Positions 47,151 through 58,664 of a DNA stretch of 64,000 nucleotides are shown piece after piece. The position numbers and the translations under genes are program-made. Below the pieces are notes generated by a model. The model saw nothing but the letters and a program-made list of their open reading frames with translations. It ran no database searches and was not told the DNA's origin. Source of the stretch: Tamarix chinensis (Eukaryota; Streptophyta; Magnoliopsida; Caryophyllales; Tamaricaceae); contig CM060172.1 in NCBI GenBank assembly GCA_030549775.1, positions 2,396,123 to 2,460,122 of the forward strand, in the 5' to 3' direction. Every line of letters begins with the position of its first letter. Position 1 is the stretch's first letter.

Positions 47151-48187
47151 ACATTCCATGGTCAAAAGAAAAATTCCTCATCTTTAATCTAAATCTCCCA
47201 AAGACTAAAAAAATTTATTTAGTCATTTTTTAATAGAATCAACAAGGAGGTGTGGCAAATTGATGAGTGGAATAATGGCATGACCAGATCTTCTTTGCTT
47301 AGAAGATCTACAGATAAAGATATTATTAGAATTTATATTTGGCTAAACACAAATTATACACCCCTTTGAAAAAGGACGTACAATAAAAAGTAGACTCTAT
47401 TGAAATGATTAAGGCATTTTAGCCAGTGGCAAAAAAAATAGAAACATCTTCGATTCCAGGAAATATAATAGAAAAATATATGTATTGGACAAAAAAATTT
47501 GTGAACATCTGAGGTTGGAAAAGAAAATAGCTTCCTAAAAAACTCTAGTAGCAAATTTGAAAAATATACACCATCGGTAGCTAGCCTCTCATATATATTC
47601 AATGTGGAAAATGATAGAAAAATATTTTCAATACCCTTTCCTATAAAAGTCAATATGAAGTATAGAAATAATAACAAGTGATGTGCCTATCATGAAGAAC
47701 ATGCGAACAATTTAAAGAAGTGTCAAATATTGAGGGATGTTGTAGAAGAGTTGGTGTATAAAAGACATATGAAAAAATACGCGCACACACCCTCAACAAG
47801 ATAAGAAGCAACCTAGGCCCAAAAATTTCCTTTACCGTATCAAACCACAATACCCAAAAATATTATACATACTTTTGTAGGGGAGATTCCTTAGAATAAG
47901 CTAGTAATATAGCCATGAAGGAAAATATTTGAAGAGCTAGTTTTCATGAAAATACTAAAGAGTGAGAACGAGTGAATGGGAATTCAGTTTTATGGAAAAG
48001 GACGAGGGGTTGGGTATGATGGAACATCATGATAACCCTTTGGTATTAAAGTTAAAATTAAAAATTGTGTGATGAAATGGGTTTTTATATACATATTTAG
48101 TTCCATGGATATTATTTTCAAAGATTGTTAGTGATAATTGGGACAACCAAAATGATGTTTCATAAATAATACTTCACCCTTAGTATG
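47151..48187 (+). pseudogene. Tat/Ogre/Athila-type gag C-terminus and protease (decayed)
   Basis: Gag resumes with HGQKKNSSSLI, SQRLKKFI and FNRINKEVWQIDEWNNGMTR (47157-47290), the block usually written 'SL..F..RFN.E...I.......'. The C-terminal zinc-finger region reads CAYHEEHANNLKKCQILRDV then VEELVYKRHMKKY (47673-47775), the C..H....H....C..LK..IE.L pattern of this lineage, followed by IIHTFVGEIP. The protease lies at about 48004-48160: MMEHHDNPLVLKLKI then KWVFIYIFSSMDIIF, where the catalytic LIDTGSSADILF is degraded (Asp to Tyr). RT is absent because LTR 48188 begins here. The minus-strand frames 47354-47677 and 47650-47850 are antisense shadows. Confidence 0.85.
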
Positions 48188-51100
48188 TGTAATACCCCAA
48201 ATTTTATCAAATACTAATATTTATTAATTAAAATTTTAATATAACTCTAACCATGGATTTTTGATAGATTAATTTTATCCTAATTCCCTAATATTAAATT
48301 TAAAACTAATTCTAGTCCTAACCCTAAACTTTGATTCTTTTATCCCCTTTTCCTTCTCCTTTATGTCTCTTTTTTTCCTCCTTATTTCTGTTCTCTCCCC
48401 CCCCCCCCATTTTGAGTGGCCTCCTCCATTTTCTCTTTGAGTCATGCATCACCTCCTCTGATGGAGTCCATTTTCACTTCATTTCCCTTTCCTTCCCACC
48501 CACTTCCACACTTATACCTCCACCTACTCTCTGCAACAAACCTGCACCAACTTGCACCACTACCATACCAATCCCTATATTTTTTTTCCAGGATAGAAAA
48601 CCATATCCAAACCACCCTACACCTTTGACCCTTCCCAACCCAACTGTAATACGCTTTTTTGAGAAACCCTAATTATAATCGGTAATTATATGTATTATTT
48701 GTAATGATTAATTTAGGATATTAGGTAATAAATATATTGCTAATATGTTTACTATTATTATGAATTATTAGATATAAAATTTAATTAGGTTAAAATTTAC
48801 TAGAAGGTGCATATTAAAATTTAAAATTAGGATGCATTGTAACTAGTATTTGCTTCGTTGAGTAAACTAACCCAGTAACTTGATGAATTTTACCCTAATA
48901 TTCCTACCAAATTGTTTACCTAGATATTTACCATAGCTAACTAGAAACCCTTAACGTTTTCCTCCTTTTCATTTCCCACACATTTGCTCCTACTCCTACA
49001 AGCCCTCACCCATACCACACGTGCACCATTCCTCCCCCTCCCCCTTATTTCCTATCCTTATTTCCCTTATCATCTTCCTGCACACGACCCTCTTCTTAAT
49101 CCCTACTCTTCTCCCCTCTGAGTTATGCCTAAACCCCCAAGCAACCCTGCTTTTTTCACTCTATCTCCTGAGCTCCTTATTTTATTTTCTACAACACGCT
49201 CCTCCACTAACCTCATTTTCCTTTCTACCAACCACTACCATTGATCCCTCACCCCCTACACCATCATCCCTTACTAAAACTACCATATTAACCAAGCATA
49301 ACCTCACCCAAGTGAAAATCTCTCCCTCGTAAACCTCATTCTTCCCCCTTGGCCCTTCACACAAATACCACCACCACACTACCAACCCAAACCATCATTC
49401 CTCCCCCTTATCATTTATCCAAGATCACTATTCCACCTCTCCTCCCTTCTGCCAAACCACTAAAGCTTACCAAATCACATTTGGCCAACTTTACGGAAGC
49501 CCCTCCTCTTTTCTATAATATCTTCCACCAAAATATTCACCTATTCTTGGACCCTTTTGTACCACCTTCTAGCTCTCCCTTTATTGAAAATTTCCCTACC
49601 ATTCTCCCCTCTCCTACACTGGCTACCAAAAGCATTCGTCTCTTGTTTCTAAAATTTTTCTTTGGGTTTCTTTGCCTTCTTTCAACTGGTTGGTAATATT
49701 TAAATTATTTTACTACTTTGTTATTATTATTGTCTAATATTATATGCTAATTTATATGTCTTTGGATGTTAAATTCCTAGGTAATTATTAAGGGCTTTGG
49801 AGAAGGCATCTTTTTGTAAGGTTTGATTAGATAAATCCAATCACTCATAAGATGGTAGAAGTTATATGTGAGCATGCTAGGATTGTTTAGGCCTAGAATC
49901 ATCCAAGGGTTTTATTATTTTTCAAGTATTATGATGGGAATGATAAAATCATAACATGTTGAGGGGATAATATATATGATTGTTGAAATTTAAGCTATAT
50001 ACATAGTAATATGTCAAAAAATTTACATATGCATTTTAAGGGTTTTATTAAAATTTCCATTCTTTTCAAGTAATTGTTTAAATTACATAGTAAATGCCTC
50101 CTAATTACGATGATAAATTCTATTCACATAACCTAGTGTTAGAGATATTTCCCTACATGTAATGTGATGATAATCTTCCTAGTTAACTGATATATTATGC
50201 TTTAAATGTGTACGTACATGCGTCATAGAAGATTTGGTACGTAAGAGCTGCATGATTAGGGTTTTGTGGGCATAATCCATCAATACATGAAAACTGAAAA
50301 AATACACTTAATTTCCAAATGAAAAAATTACCTACATGTTAAAATAATGTGGAATATTCCCTTTTTGCCTACTCAAGACAAATATCTCATAATGATAATG
50401 TTTGGCACAAAAATTAATAAAATGGTGAAACTAGGTTTCTAAAGGACATTTTGGTAGTTTTGACCTAATTTATCTTTTATAAATAATTAGATGCTAGTAT
50501 GACCCTAGACTTTATAGGTTAACCATAGCTGTAAATTGGCTTTTCATAGACCTATGACCTTAGGGTTCACCCCAATAATTGAAAATAAAAAGGAAATATG
50601 TTAGGTATGGAAAATGGATATTATTATGTGGTATGTGACGTATGTGATCACCTTATAAAACACTAATACTTAAAGAGAAATACCATGAGTTGGGAATGGT
50701 TTTCTATTTAGGATTAGCTACCCTAGAGATGATGCATTAGCCATCTTTTATTTTGGTTCACTAGTGTGCTATTGTGCCCCAATAAAGGCCTTATTCTACT
50801 CTATAAGTGACTTATGGGTCCTATAGGAGTATTGACACTTAAGAACTAAGTGACTAAGGTTAGGAGGGTACTTTGTAGCCTTTATGTGGTAGTATGACTA
50901 AGAATTGTGTCCCTAGGTCTGAGGTAAGGGTATTCTGTTGCCTTTGGGTACTAATATGACCAAGTGTACCTTAGTGTCCCTAGGTTGATTATATCCTCTA
51001 GTAGAATTAAGTAAAAATGAAAATATCTATTTTGTAAGAAATGAAAATAAATGATATGTTAGTTCGTTATATGCCTTAGTGCCCTACATTGTATTGTTTT

Positions 51101-52141
51101 GGATTTGTTGATTTGGTAGATGCCTCAGTGCTCTACTTTGGTATTGTTTTGGAATGTTTTGTTTGATTGTCGCCTTAGTTCCCTACCTTGGTTTTTTGTT
51201 TTTTGATTCATTTGTTCAGTAGATGCCTTAGTGATTTACTTTAGTATTTTTTAGATTATTAGTTAAACAGCTGCCTCAATCCCCTACCATTGTGTTCGGA
51301 ATGTATTTAACTAATTAGATATGACTTTGTACCTTGGAATGATGAAAAGTTTATTGGTATGTTTTACTATTGATTTTGATACTAGATGTTCACATACATT
51401 GTTCCATGAATATTATTTGTGGTTATGGTACATGCCTTGTGTTCAAGTATGCTTTTCGAATTTTGTGTGGTTACGTGAAATGTAGGTATGCTGCCTCTTA
51501 TGTGGCATTGTGATTTACTAAGTACGAGGAAGTCGTACTGATACTACATTTGCAGATGACTACATAAGGTCCATGGATTGGCATGATGTGTATAAGAATG
51601 AGAAGGATAAGCGGAGTCATTGGGAAGAAGTCCCATTTTTAGAGTGGCCCTTTGGGTCTAAGAGTTAAGTTAAATCAACATCATACCTAGCTAGTTTTTT
51701 TGTTATGATCATTTTTTTCATCTATACTCTTATGTCCCGTGCTATACTTCGGTTACCTTGTTGCACTAACATTATTTATCACTATCTTGTATCTATGTAT
51801 GGTATTCTATTTCCACTTATTTAATTTATTCATAGTTTGTTTTAACCTTATCAACGAGCATAAGAAACGCAATGTAGCTAGACTATGGTAAGTGGGGAAG
51901 TAACACCCACTAATATGGTAATTAATGCTTCCATAAAATAAAATTTTTAAGTAGGTAAATTGGGAACTGTCCTGATATGTATGCAGCTATGTTTTACATG
52001 TTTCAGATCAATTATGTTTTGTTGGATTATGTAGCTTAAGTATTTACATGTATGTATCCATAATGATTTTTAGATAGTCAACATTAGATAAACACATTAA
52101 TCAATTATTTTGAAAAAATGTGTAAGGACTAAGGTGTTATA
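48188..52141 (+). mobile_element. Chromovirus-type LTR, plus orientation (about 4 kb)
   Basis: Starts TGTAATACCCC at 48188 and ends near AAGGTGTTATA at 52141 (decayed GGTGTTACA). It has the same plan as LTR Z: an AT-rich start, pyrimidine-rich tracts (48330-48660 and 48960-49690) that produce Pro/Ser/Thr-rich frames (48331-48672, 49021-49332, 49349-49696), AT-rich middle, and the U5-side block TTTACTAAGTACGAGGAAGT with CGTACTGATAC (51512-51542). The usual GGTGGA subrepeats are replaced by a minisatellite of a different sequence (51071-51320). No target duplication matches, as expected if it is the 5' LTR of the gag to its right. Confidence 0.65.
51071..51320 (+). repeat. Minisatellite of about 50 bp units in LTR
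   Basis: Five imperfect units each begin ATGCCTYAGTGCYCTACyTTG and end in T-rich sequence with TTTTGG or TTTGTT. It is unrelated in sequence to the subrepeats of the other LTRs but occupies the analogous position. Confidence 0.8.
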
Positions 52142-52880
52142 TGGGTTATACTAGATGATAATAGTGGTTCAAGAGTTCTTTTCCCTTGATGCATGCTTCA
52201 AACTCTTCTAGTGGTTTAAAAATAGTGTCTAGGAGTGAGTTTCTTTAGTAGATATGGTGTTTCCTTCATTAACTTAATGGTTTAGGATCATTAACGTACA
52301 TAAAATAAGGATTTACAATTATATCAAATAAACACAATGGATAAGGCATTAATTTCTTAAATTAAATGATTGCATGAGTTAGGATCGAGGAGATATGTTA
52401 TTTGTTCCATTTGACAATAATTGTAGCTTAGGAGCATTCTAAGTTGAGATGTACTTCAGTCCATTCTACAAGATTAATAATAGTGGGGTCCATAAACTTA
52501 ATGTGAATAAGAATATGGGTGATGATTATATCTAATAATAAGACCTAGAATCATTTCTTATCTTACCTTATTATGATTATATGCAAGTTTATTCTTTCAT
52601 ATGATATGATAATATTGTGTAACCTTGTTATGACTATAGTTGGTATCAAGGAATTAGTTTTAATTACCATGCTTGTTTTCAAAAATTTAGTTCTCAAAAC
52701 AATCCCTATCTAATTTTATCACTCTATTTCATATTTTAAAATTTTTTCCCTTCAAAAACCTGGATTAATTTGTAGGGAATTATGAATGCGTAACTTAGAC
52801 AACCTTTGAACATGCTTATGTGTAATATTTTCTAGCAAGCTATGAATATTTATCCTAACAAGCTTCTTTCTTATATCTAT
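52142..52880 (+). repeat. LTR-derived fragment and leader left of gag
   Basis: 52150-52500 repeats the 'GATAATAGTGG...TCTAGTGG' and 'CAGTCCATTCTAC' subrepeats of LTR Z, so a piece of such an LTR lies between the LTR end and gag. TGGTATCAAGGA (52641-52652) resembles the first eight bases of an initiator-Met primer site. No gene is seen. Confidence 0.45.
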
Positions 52881-53612
52881 CTAGCCATGGATTTGAAAGG
52901 TCATGTCAACCATCTAGAGGAGACATTCGAGGACTTCATTAACTTTGTCAGGCATCCACCACAATCATCTCAAGGTCAGCAACCACTACCACTTTTGCAT
53001 TACTTGTAAGATGATATTAGAAAGGACTAAATTTGGAGGGTTACTATTTATCATCCACCAATTTATGCTAATGAAGAGGATCCATTCATCCTAATGGGGT
53101 GGATCTAGGATATAGATCTAACATTTAAGAGATAAAATTATCCACCAAACAAGAAGGCGACCATAGCAACCTTATTCCTTTAGAGAGTTACAAACACCTA
53201 TTGGGTAGGTTATTTTGTGTAGGGAGGACCACCACCGTCCTATAATAACTTTAACTAGTGATTTGCTTGAAGTTTTATCAGGAGAGCCTTAAGAAGAATA
53301 AAATTATGTATTTCATACATAAAAACAAGGGGGTATGAACGTAGGAGAGCACCATGCTCCATTCAAGGAGTTGTTGATGTTAACTCCAGGTACTTGTTCA
53401 AGAAATGGTTCCATTCAGCATCTAAAAGATGATGTGTGCAATTAATTTCTATGATTTAGCCACCTTCTACAAGAGGGCATGCATTTCTACTATGATGGTC
53501 TAGGAGTATGCTTCCATCTTAGGCAAGAGGAAGCCTGAGACGTAGGGTTCTAAAAATTGAATCTAGTTTTGGGGATGTTGAGCTCCAAGTTTTGAGCCTA
53601 GAGGTTAAATGA
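52881..53612 (+). pseudogene. Chromovirus gag, element D (decayed)
   Basis: The plus strand gives MDLKGHVNHLEETFEDFINF (52885-52944), a Gln/Pro segment, then PPIYANEEDPFILMGWI and DIDLTFKR (53055-53135), matching P.F.G..DP..A..W..D.E..F, and PPNKKATIATLFL, RVTNTYW (53139-53196), matching ..KV..A...L...A..WW. Ten or more stops are present. Gag is the particle protein of the element. It lies on the opposite strand to the gag genes of elements A and C. The downstream sequence passes almost directly into an RT linker, so protease and the C-terminal gag are deleted. Confidence 0.8.
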
Positions 53613-53775
53613 GTGGTTAGATCAAGTATTATTACAGAGTGGTCAATTAGTACAAAGTGGTTACCTTATATATTTTATAATATTCAAGAGTTGAACAAGG
53701 ACATGTCAGTATTAGAGGATATAAAAGTTCCTAAGGACTTCCTATATGTGCTCTTAGAGGAGATACCAGGTATGA
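53613..53775 (+). pseudogene. Ty3/gypsy RT N-terminal linker, element D (fragment)
   Basis: The frame reads NKDMSVLEDIKVPKDFLYVL then LEEIPGM, corresponding to the 'V..EFPDVF.EELPGLPP' block before gypsy RT. At about 53775 the similarity switches without a stop to LINE RT, giving a 144-codon chimeric frame (53613-54047). Confidence 0.65.
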
Positions 53776-55269
53776 TCTCTCATCTGCTACTGATCTCTCC
53801 TCTTTTTGTAGTTTGTATGCAATATCTGCACAGAAGGTTGAGAGGCCTTTGGCAGTGTCTTGATTTCCAAGGTCATCCAGGTTGTAGAAAGACAAAGCTC
53901 ATTGATTTAAGCTTTGCAGATGACCTTCTTCTCTTTTGCAAAGGAGATGTAGGTTCTGCAAAGCACCTTAAAGAGGCTCTTACCCATTTCTCAAACTATT
54001 ATGGTTTGATTGTTAATCTTAACAAGAGTTCTCTTTTTTATGCTTAGAATTCATGGTAGGGTGAATGATGATATTCTTGGAATATTTGGTTGCCTTGAAG
54101 GCTCTTTTCCATTCAAATACTTAGGGCTCTCTCTGGATACAGCTTATATGGGGATCTATTATTATCAGGCTCTTACTGATAAACTCCTTGCAAAAATAAG
54201 AAATTGGACATGCAGATATCTTAGCTATGCAGGAAGAGTCCAGTTGATTACTTTAGTGCTACAAGGGATTATAAGATTCTGGGCACAAATTCTTCCTATT
54301 CCTATAGCTGTTATCTCCCATATTGAGCAAATTTGCAAATGATTTCTTTGGACAGGTTCTATAGAGGGTCATAGATCTATGGTAGCATAGAAGATAATGT
54401 GTCTACTAAAGAAGGAAGGTGGCATTGGCTTTGTTGAGGCCCTAGGAAGATAAATCTAGCAGATCGTGCATAACAAAGAGTCTTTGGATTAGATGGGTGC
54501 ATGGAGTATATATTAAGAATAGTGATATCTCTATTGTTGTTATTCATCCGTATCATTCCTGGTTGTTTGAAGGCATCGTAAAGATTAGAGTAGCTTTATT
54601 ACAACAGATCATTAATGGACAATCTGGAATCAATGATTATAATATCCATAAAGCATATAAAGTGCTGAGACATTGAGAGATGAATAAATGATGGTACTCT
54701 CTTGTATAGAAACATGCTTGTATGCCTCATTGCTCATTTACTGCTTGGCTTGCTTGCCATAGAGATTTATTTACTAGAGATAAATTGAGAAGATAGAATA
54801 TTCAAGTTCCCACAAAATGTGGAATTTGTGCTTGAGAAATTGAATCTATAGACCATTTCTTTGTGCATTGTGAGTTTGCTAAAACTTCTTCGAAGTTGGT
54901 TTTTAATTGGTTAGGGATAAATTGCCGAAGAACTAACTGGGATACCTAAATCCAGCACATAATCCATGTTACAATGTATCATGATGGCAAGGCAAAAGTC
55001 TTGAAGGCTATTTTTAGAGCTGTGATATATAATATTTGGCATTGCAAGAATACCTCTATCTTCAAAGGGAATCCCTGCATCCAAGATATGTAATGAAGGA
55101 TATTATTAAGAGACTATTAGATTATACTAGTATGAAAAGAAAGAGGGATATAGGAATTTTATGTAGCATTTTGATAGTTTTCCCTGAAATATTTTGTTTA
55201 TTAGTTGTTTTTGATGTACAAAACTCTATTTGGTATTAATGAAAGTTCATTATTAATTACCCAAAAAAA
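53776..55269 (+). pseudogene. Plant L1-type LINE, RT 3' half and zf-RVT domain (5' truncated, decayed)
   Basis: Starts within RT: PLFVVCMQYLHRRLRGLWQ, KLIDLSFADDLLLFCKGD (catalytic FADD near 53910-53930) and THFSNYYGLIVNLNKSSLF. A frameshift near 54045 passes to 54010-54342 with FPFKYLGLSLDTAYMG and LSYAGRVQLITLVLQGII, typical of plant LINEs. The C-terminal zf-RVT zinc-binding domain follows with stops: FTAWLACHRDLFTRDKLRR and KCGICA...IDHFFVHCEF (about 54736-54880). The end is GTATTAATGAAAGTTCATTA followed by an A-run (55263-55270), as expected for a LINE 3' end. It abuts the 3' flank of the NDUFAF5 gene, pointing toward it. Confidence 0.92.
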
Positions 55270-55516
55270 ATATTCTACAATTTCTCACCTCACTCTAGCC
55301 TTAGAGCAGAGATGTTCTAATACAGAAGTTAGGCGAGGCAATTATTTCCTACTTGTCGGTTGGTGCCTCTCTTTACCAAAAGTAAGGTACAATACATAAT
55401 TTCAGAAAGACAAGAACTAGCCCGATTATCAACAGTGTAATTTTATACAACATTATCGCTCACTAAAGGCTTCTACATCAATCATAAGGGCCTAAAAATG
55501 ATTAGGTTGTAAAAGT
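55270..55516 (-). other. 3' flank / probable 3' UTR of NDUFAF5
   Basis: About 250 bp between the stop codon and the LINE tail. No exact AATAAA is seen on the minus strand; plant polyadenylation signals are loose, so the transcript end cannot be fixed. Frames on the plus strand here (55205-55399) are the LINE tail running on. Confidence 0.5.
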
Positions 55517-55630
55517 CTAACTTCTATCACCAAACTTCCTTTGAATATCCTGGAAGGAAACGGTGGCAGAACCCCTCCTTTTGGCTTGTTGTTGGGATGG
55601 GTGTCCTCTCCAGCCCGTCAAGTAGATCAC
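55517..55630 (-). CDS. NDUFAF5: NDUFAF5 last exon (C-terminus)
   Basis: 38 codons including the stop TAG (55517-55519). The translation begins [20 protein letters not shown] and continues [17 protein letters not shown]. It matches the C-terminus of plant NDUFAF5 (Arabidopsis At1g22800 type) and of the human protein, where the RGSATVSF block is conserved. The acceptor AG lies at 55631-55632 (minus-strand TTCGTTAG). The phase is 0, joining directly to the PATFQ end of the preceding exon. No stop or frameshift is present, in contrast to the transposon genes. It forms part of the C-terminal extension of a class I SAM methyltransferase-fold protein of the mitochondrial matrix that helps assemble complex I. 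Confidence 0.92.
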   Translation of the reverse strand: MIYLTGWRGHPSQQQAKRRGSATVSFQDIQRKFGDRS

Positions 55631-56273
55631 CTAACGAAGCCACACATAGAAATAAAACATAAAAATTAGTTGACGATTAAATATGATTTGAAGGCGATAA
55701 TCTTGACCATGGAAAACTCCCCTTTTGTTCACTATAGATAATCCGAGGACTAAAAAATGAAAATCCAAGCGCAACATAAAATGCAAAAGAGATATAAGTA
55801 TTTTAAATTGACGAAGCAAAGTACCAATGAAATAGAGAACATAGTACAATAAAAGATTAAATAGCTAAGATAGAGGAGCGCTTCACAGTATTAAATCAAA
55901 AGAAAATATCGTTCAAGTTCAAGTGAAAATACTATTAAGTAGACGTTTGGCTATTTCTTCACGTAGTTATTGTTGGCCATTAAAAAGAATTCATGCGCAG
56001 CCGAGATGAAAATATTCTCATGCATGCAATAAGGAAAAACACAACTAGAAGTTGCGTAGAGCAAGCAAAAGCTCGAACAGAGAACCCAACCCAACTTACA
56101 TTAAACATAAACTGGTTTAATTTTTTTTTACTTATAAAAAATATAAACTAGGTTGATTCAATACTTCCTCGATGCTCAACAACACCAACATAATATTTGC
56201 TTGAGGCTCAATATAACTACAAAAACTATCAGTTCATATCCTTCTCGACTTGTTATATCAGGGCTTGCCTAGC

Positions 56274-58076
56274 TGATGAGTTCATATTTTGACACATTTT
56301 ATACCCTTATAATCTTAGTTTTTGGTAGTTTATTTAACTAATATAGGGGAATGATTATTGTTTTATGCTTAAGTGGTAAAAATTGCATAAAAATTATTAT
56401 TTGAGCTAAAATAATATAATTTAAGTAAATTTATAGTATCATATTATTTATTCAATTTTATTTTGCAGATATTGTTTTTAAATAAAAGAGAAAAAAATAA
56501 TTGGACCTTTGGACCAACGGCCGAAGGCCGAAGGCCCAAAGGCCCGCAAAAAGCAAATCAAACGAAGCCGAACAAGACTTCAGATGACGGCAGAAGAAAA
56601 AGAATCGAGGAAGAAAAGTCAGCCGAGGGCTGACGTGGCACGAAAAGGGCCGCACGTTATAAATAAAGGAGGGCATTAATTGAGAAAGGGGCGGTAGAGC
56701 CACGAGAGGCGAGAAGCCTTCCTTCGCAGGCTCGGGGGAACGCAACAGAGCCTTTATAGGCTCGGGAGAAACGGAAGACAGAGGAGAGCCGCAGAGAAAG
56801 AGAGCAGCAGAGGAGGCCTACAGACGAGAAATAGGAGAACGCTGACAGCCGCCGCACGGACTTTAAAGAAGCCGCACAAGTCGAGGTCGAAGCCTCCGTC
56901 AGCCCTGTCAGCGAAAAAGAAAAAGGAAAAAGAATTGCTGCATAGAAAGTAAGGCACAAAAAGTAAGAGAGAATAAGAAGAAATTTTATACCGGTAGAAC
57001 TTATTTCAGATAAAATTAATTTTTATCTGAATAAATTCTTGATCTTTTATCCAAAATTAATTCCGGTTATTTCTTTCTCTTATTTTTAATTTATATTTTA
57101 GATATATATTTCTGTGTAATTAATTCTTTAATTATGAGTGGCTGATTATTTATTGTTAGGGAATAAATTAAAACCCTAGACTATGGTTTGACTTATAATT
57201 TTATTTTCTTTGTTTCGTGAGATTGTTTCTTGACTCTATGTTAATTGCTATCGTTTATATGTATAATTTTGTCAAGTATAGTTTATTTGGTGCATGCCTT
57301 GTTCTGGTTCCTCATAAGTGATAGTATGTAGGATTATTTGCCTGCTAGGTGGCCATCTAAATATACTAGAATTTATATGTATAAATTGTAGCTTGGTTAG
57401 ATAACAATTCACCTAATCGTTTTGTGATTCTAACCGAAGTGGTAAAACATTTCGATACGTGTAGGTCAAGGATAGGAAATACAGCTAGACATGCGTTTTG
57501 TACTAGTCTGGGTACTTAGATTGACAGCCTTCCACTTACACTTGATGCATTAAATCTAGTTAAATATAGGAGCCGCTTGTTGCTGCTATACTGCTAGTAT
57601 TTAATAGGGTTAATATAGGCACGTGGTCGTATTATTTAATTAAGGGAAGTAATATAAGGTGTATGGACCTGCGTTTGGTGTGCAACTTGGTCGATCTCTT
57701 TCTCACGATTAAAAGATGACTTAGAAACAAATATTATATTTTGACATAATCTAGTAGTGGATTTTTATTTCCCTAACATGTTTCTCATATCTGCGGTTTC
57801 CCATTATTTCCCATTATTTTCATTATTAGTTTATTTTATTTTATTTGTTCCTTTTATTATTTTATTATTTTTATTTTGATAAACCCCCATTAGTATTTTT
57901 CTTATTTATTTATTCTGTATTATTTAGGATTTTTATTTTTAGTTTTAGTTTTATTTTCAAGCTAGTTAAATAGAGGTAAGCCCTCTCAATCCCCGGCTTA
58001 GAACGATACCCTTATTTACCAGTGTTACAATTGACAACAAGAGGGTTTAAATTGCGTGCCGGCTACGGCCACACCA
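56274..58076 (+). mobile_element. Solo LTR (1803 bp) inside the SINE, in an NDUFAF5 intron
   Basis: Begins TGATGAG at 56274 and ends CACACCA at 58076, with a perfect 5-bp target duplication CTAGC (56269-56273 and 58077-58081). No second LTR, primer site or pol is present, so it is a solo LTR. U3 is AT-rich (56274-56480), followed by a strikingly GC-rich block (56500-56940) with a TATA box and a CCGAAGGCC repeat, then a long AT-rich R-U5. Plant LTR elements of the gypsy Tat type have this pattern, but the family cannot be fixed without pol. The minus-strand frames 56458-56745, 56657-56959 and 56754-56957 are antisense to the GC-rich block and not convincing genes. Confidence 0.88.
56658..56665 (+). 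promoter_or_regulatory. TATA box of the intronic solo LTR
   Basis: TATAAATA lies within ACGTTATAAATAAAGG in the GC-rich block. It is oriented opposite to the host gene, so any transcript would be antisense to NDUFAF5 intron sequence. Confidence 0.55.
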
Positions 58077-58664
58077 CTAGCCCAAGTGCTATCAGCACGA
58101 GAGCACCCTTGGATGATGGGAGTTCGATCTCTCTAAAGACGTAGTCCTTGAAAAAAAATATATATATCAATATATATCCAGCAAATCCATCAATTATCCA
58201 AAACTGACAAAAGCTTCCAACTGTATGTTTATTGAAAGTCGTGATTTGACCTATTCAACCAAGTCTGATATAAACAGAAACTCAGCATAATCCTATGCAG
58301 CCAAGGTACAAAAAGGTCATCATTACATCTATGAGCAATATAGAGACAAAAATAGCCTGTATGAACTCTATCGGGGTTCCTTTTCATTTTATATATATTT
58401 CCAACTTTCTGTCAGAAATTGAAATATAATTGTCTGTTAAGAACAATGACCGCCAAATTTAACGGTCACATAGAGAAACTGCCAACTGACTGACTGGAAA
58501 ACAAATACATGCTTGCAAATTTAGAGCTAATGATACAAAATAGCCTGCAAGAATCAAGACCAATGTGGGATAGAATTTTATGCAGCCGATGCTATATACT
58601 TTGAGTAGTTCTACAATTTGACACTGATGCCACTAATCATTTTCAATAACAAACTGATTATTAC

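Larger units (their letters stand above)
56261..58162 (+). mobile_element. tRNA-derived SINE split by a solo LTR
   Basis: Joining 56261-56273 to 58082-58162 (one copy of the target site kept) gives a 94-bp unit. It starts GGGCTTGCCTAGCCCAAGTG, contains an A-box-like TAGCCCAAGTG and a B-box-like GTTCGATCT about 43 bp later, and ends in an A-rich tail (58151-58162). A 7-bp duplication TATATCA flanks it (56254-56260 and 58163-58169). These are RNA polymerase III-type promoter elements as in plant SINEs. The family name is not known to me. Confidence 0.7.

Noticed and set aside
48960..49696. Thr/Pro-rich plus-strand frames of about 100 codons
   Set aside because: They lie in the pyrimidine-rich tract typical of these LTRs and have no conserved motif.
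56657..56959. Minus-strand frames in the GC-rich LTR block, one sense with NDUFAF5
   Set aside because: They overlap each other, show no homology and arise from GC-rich LTR sequence.
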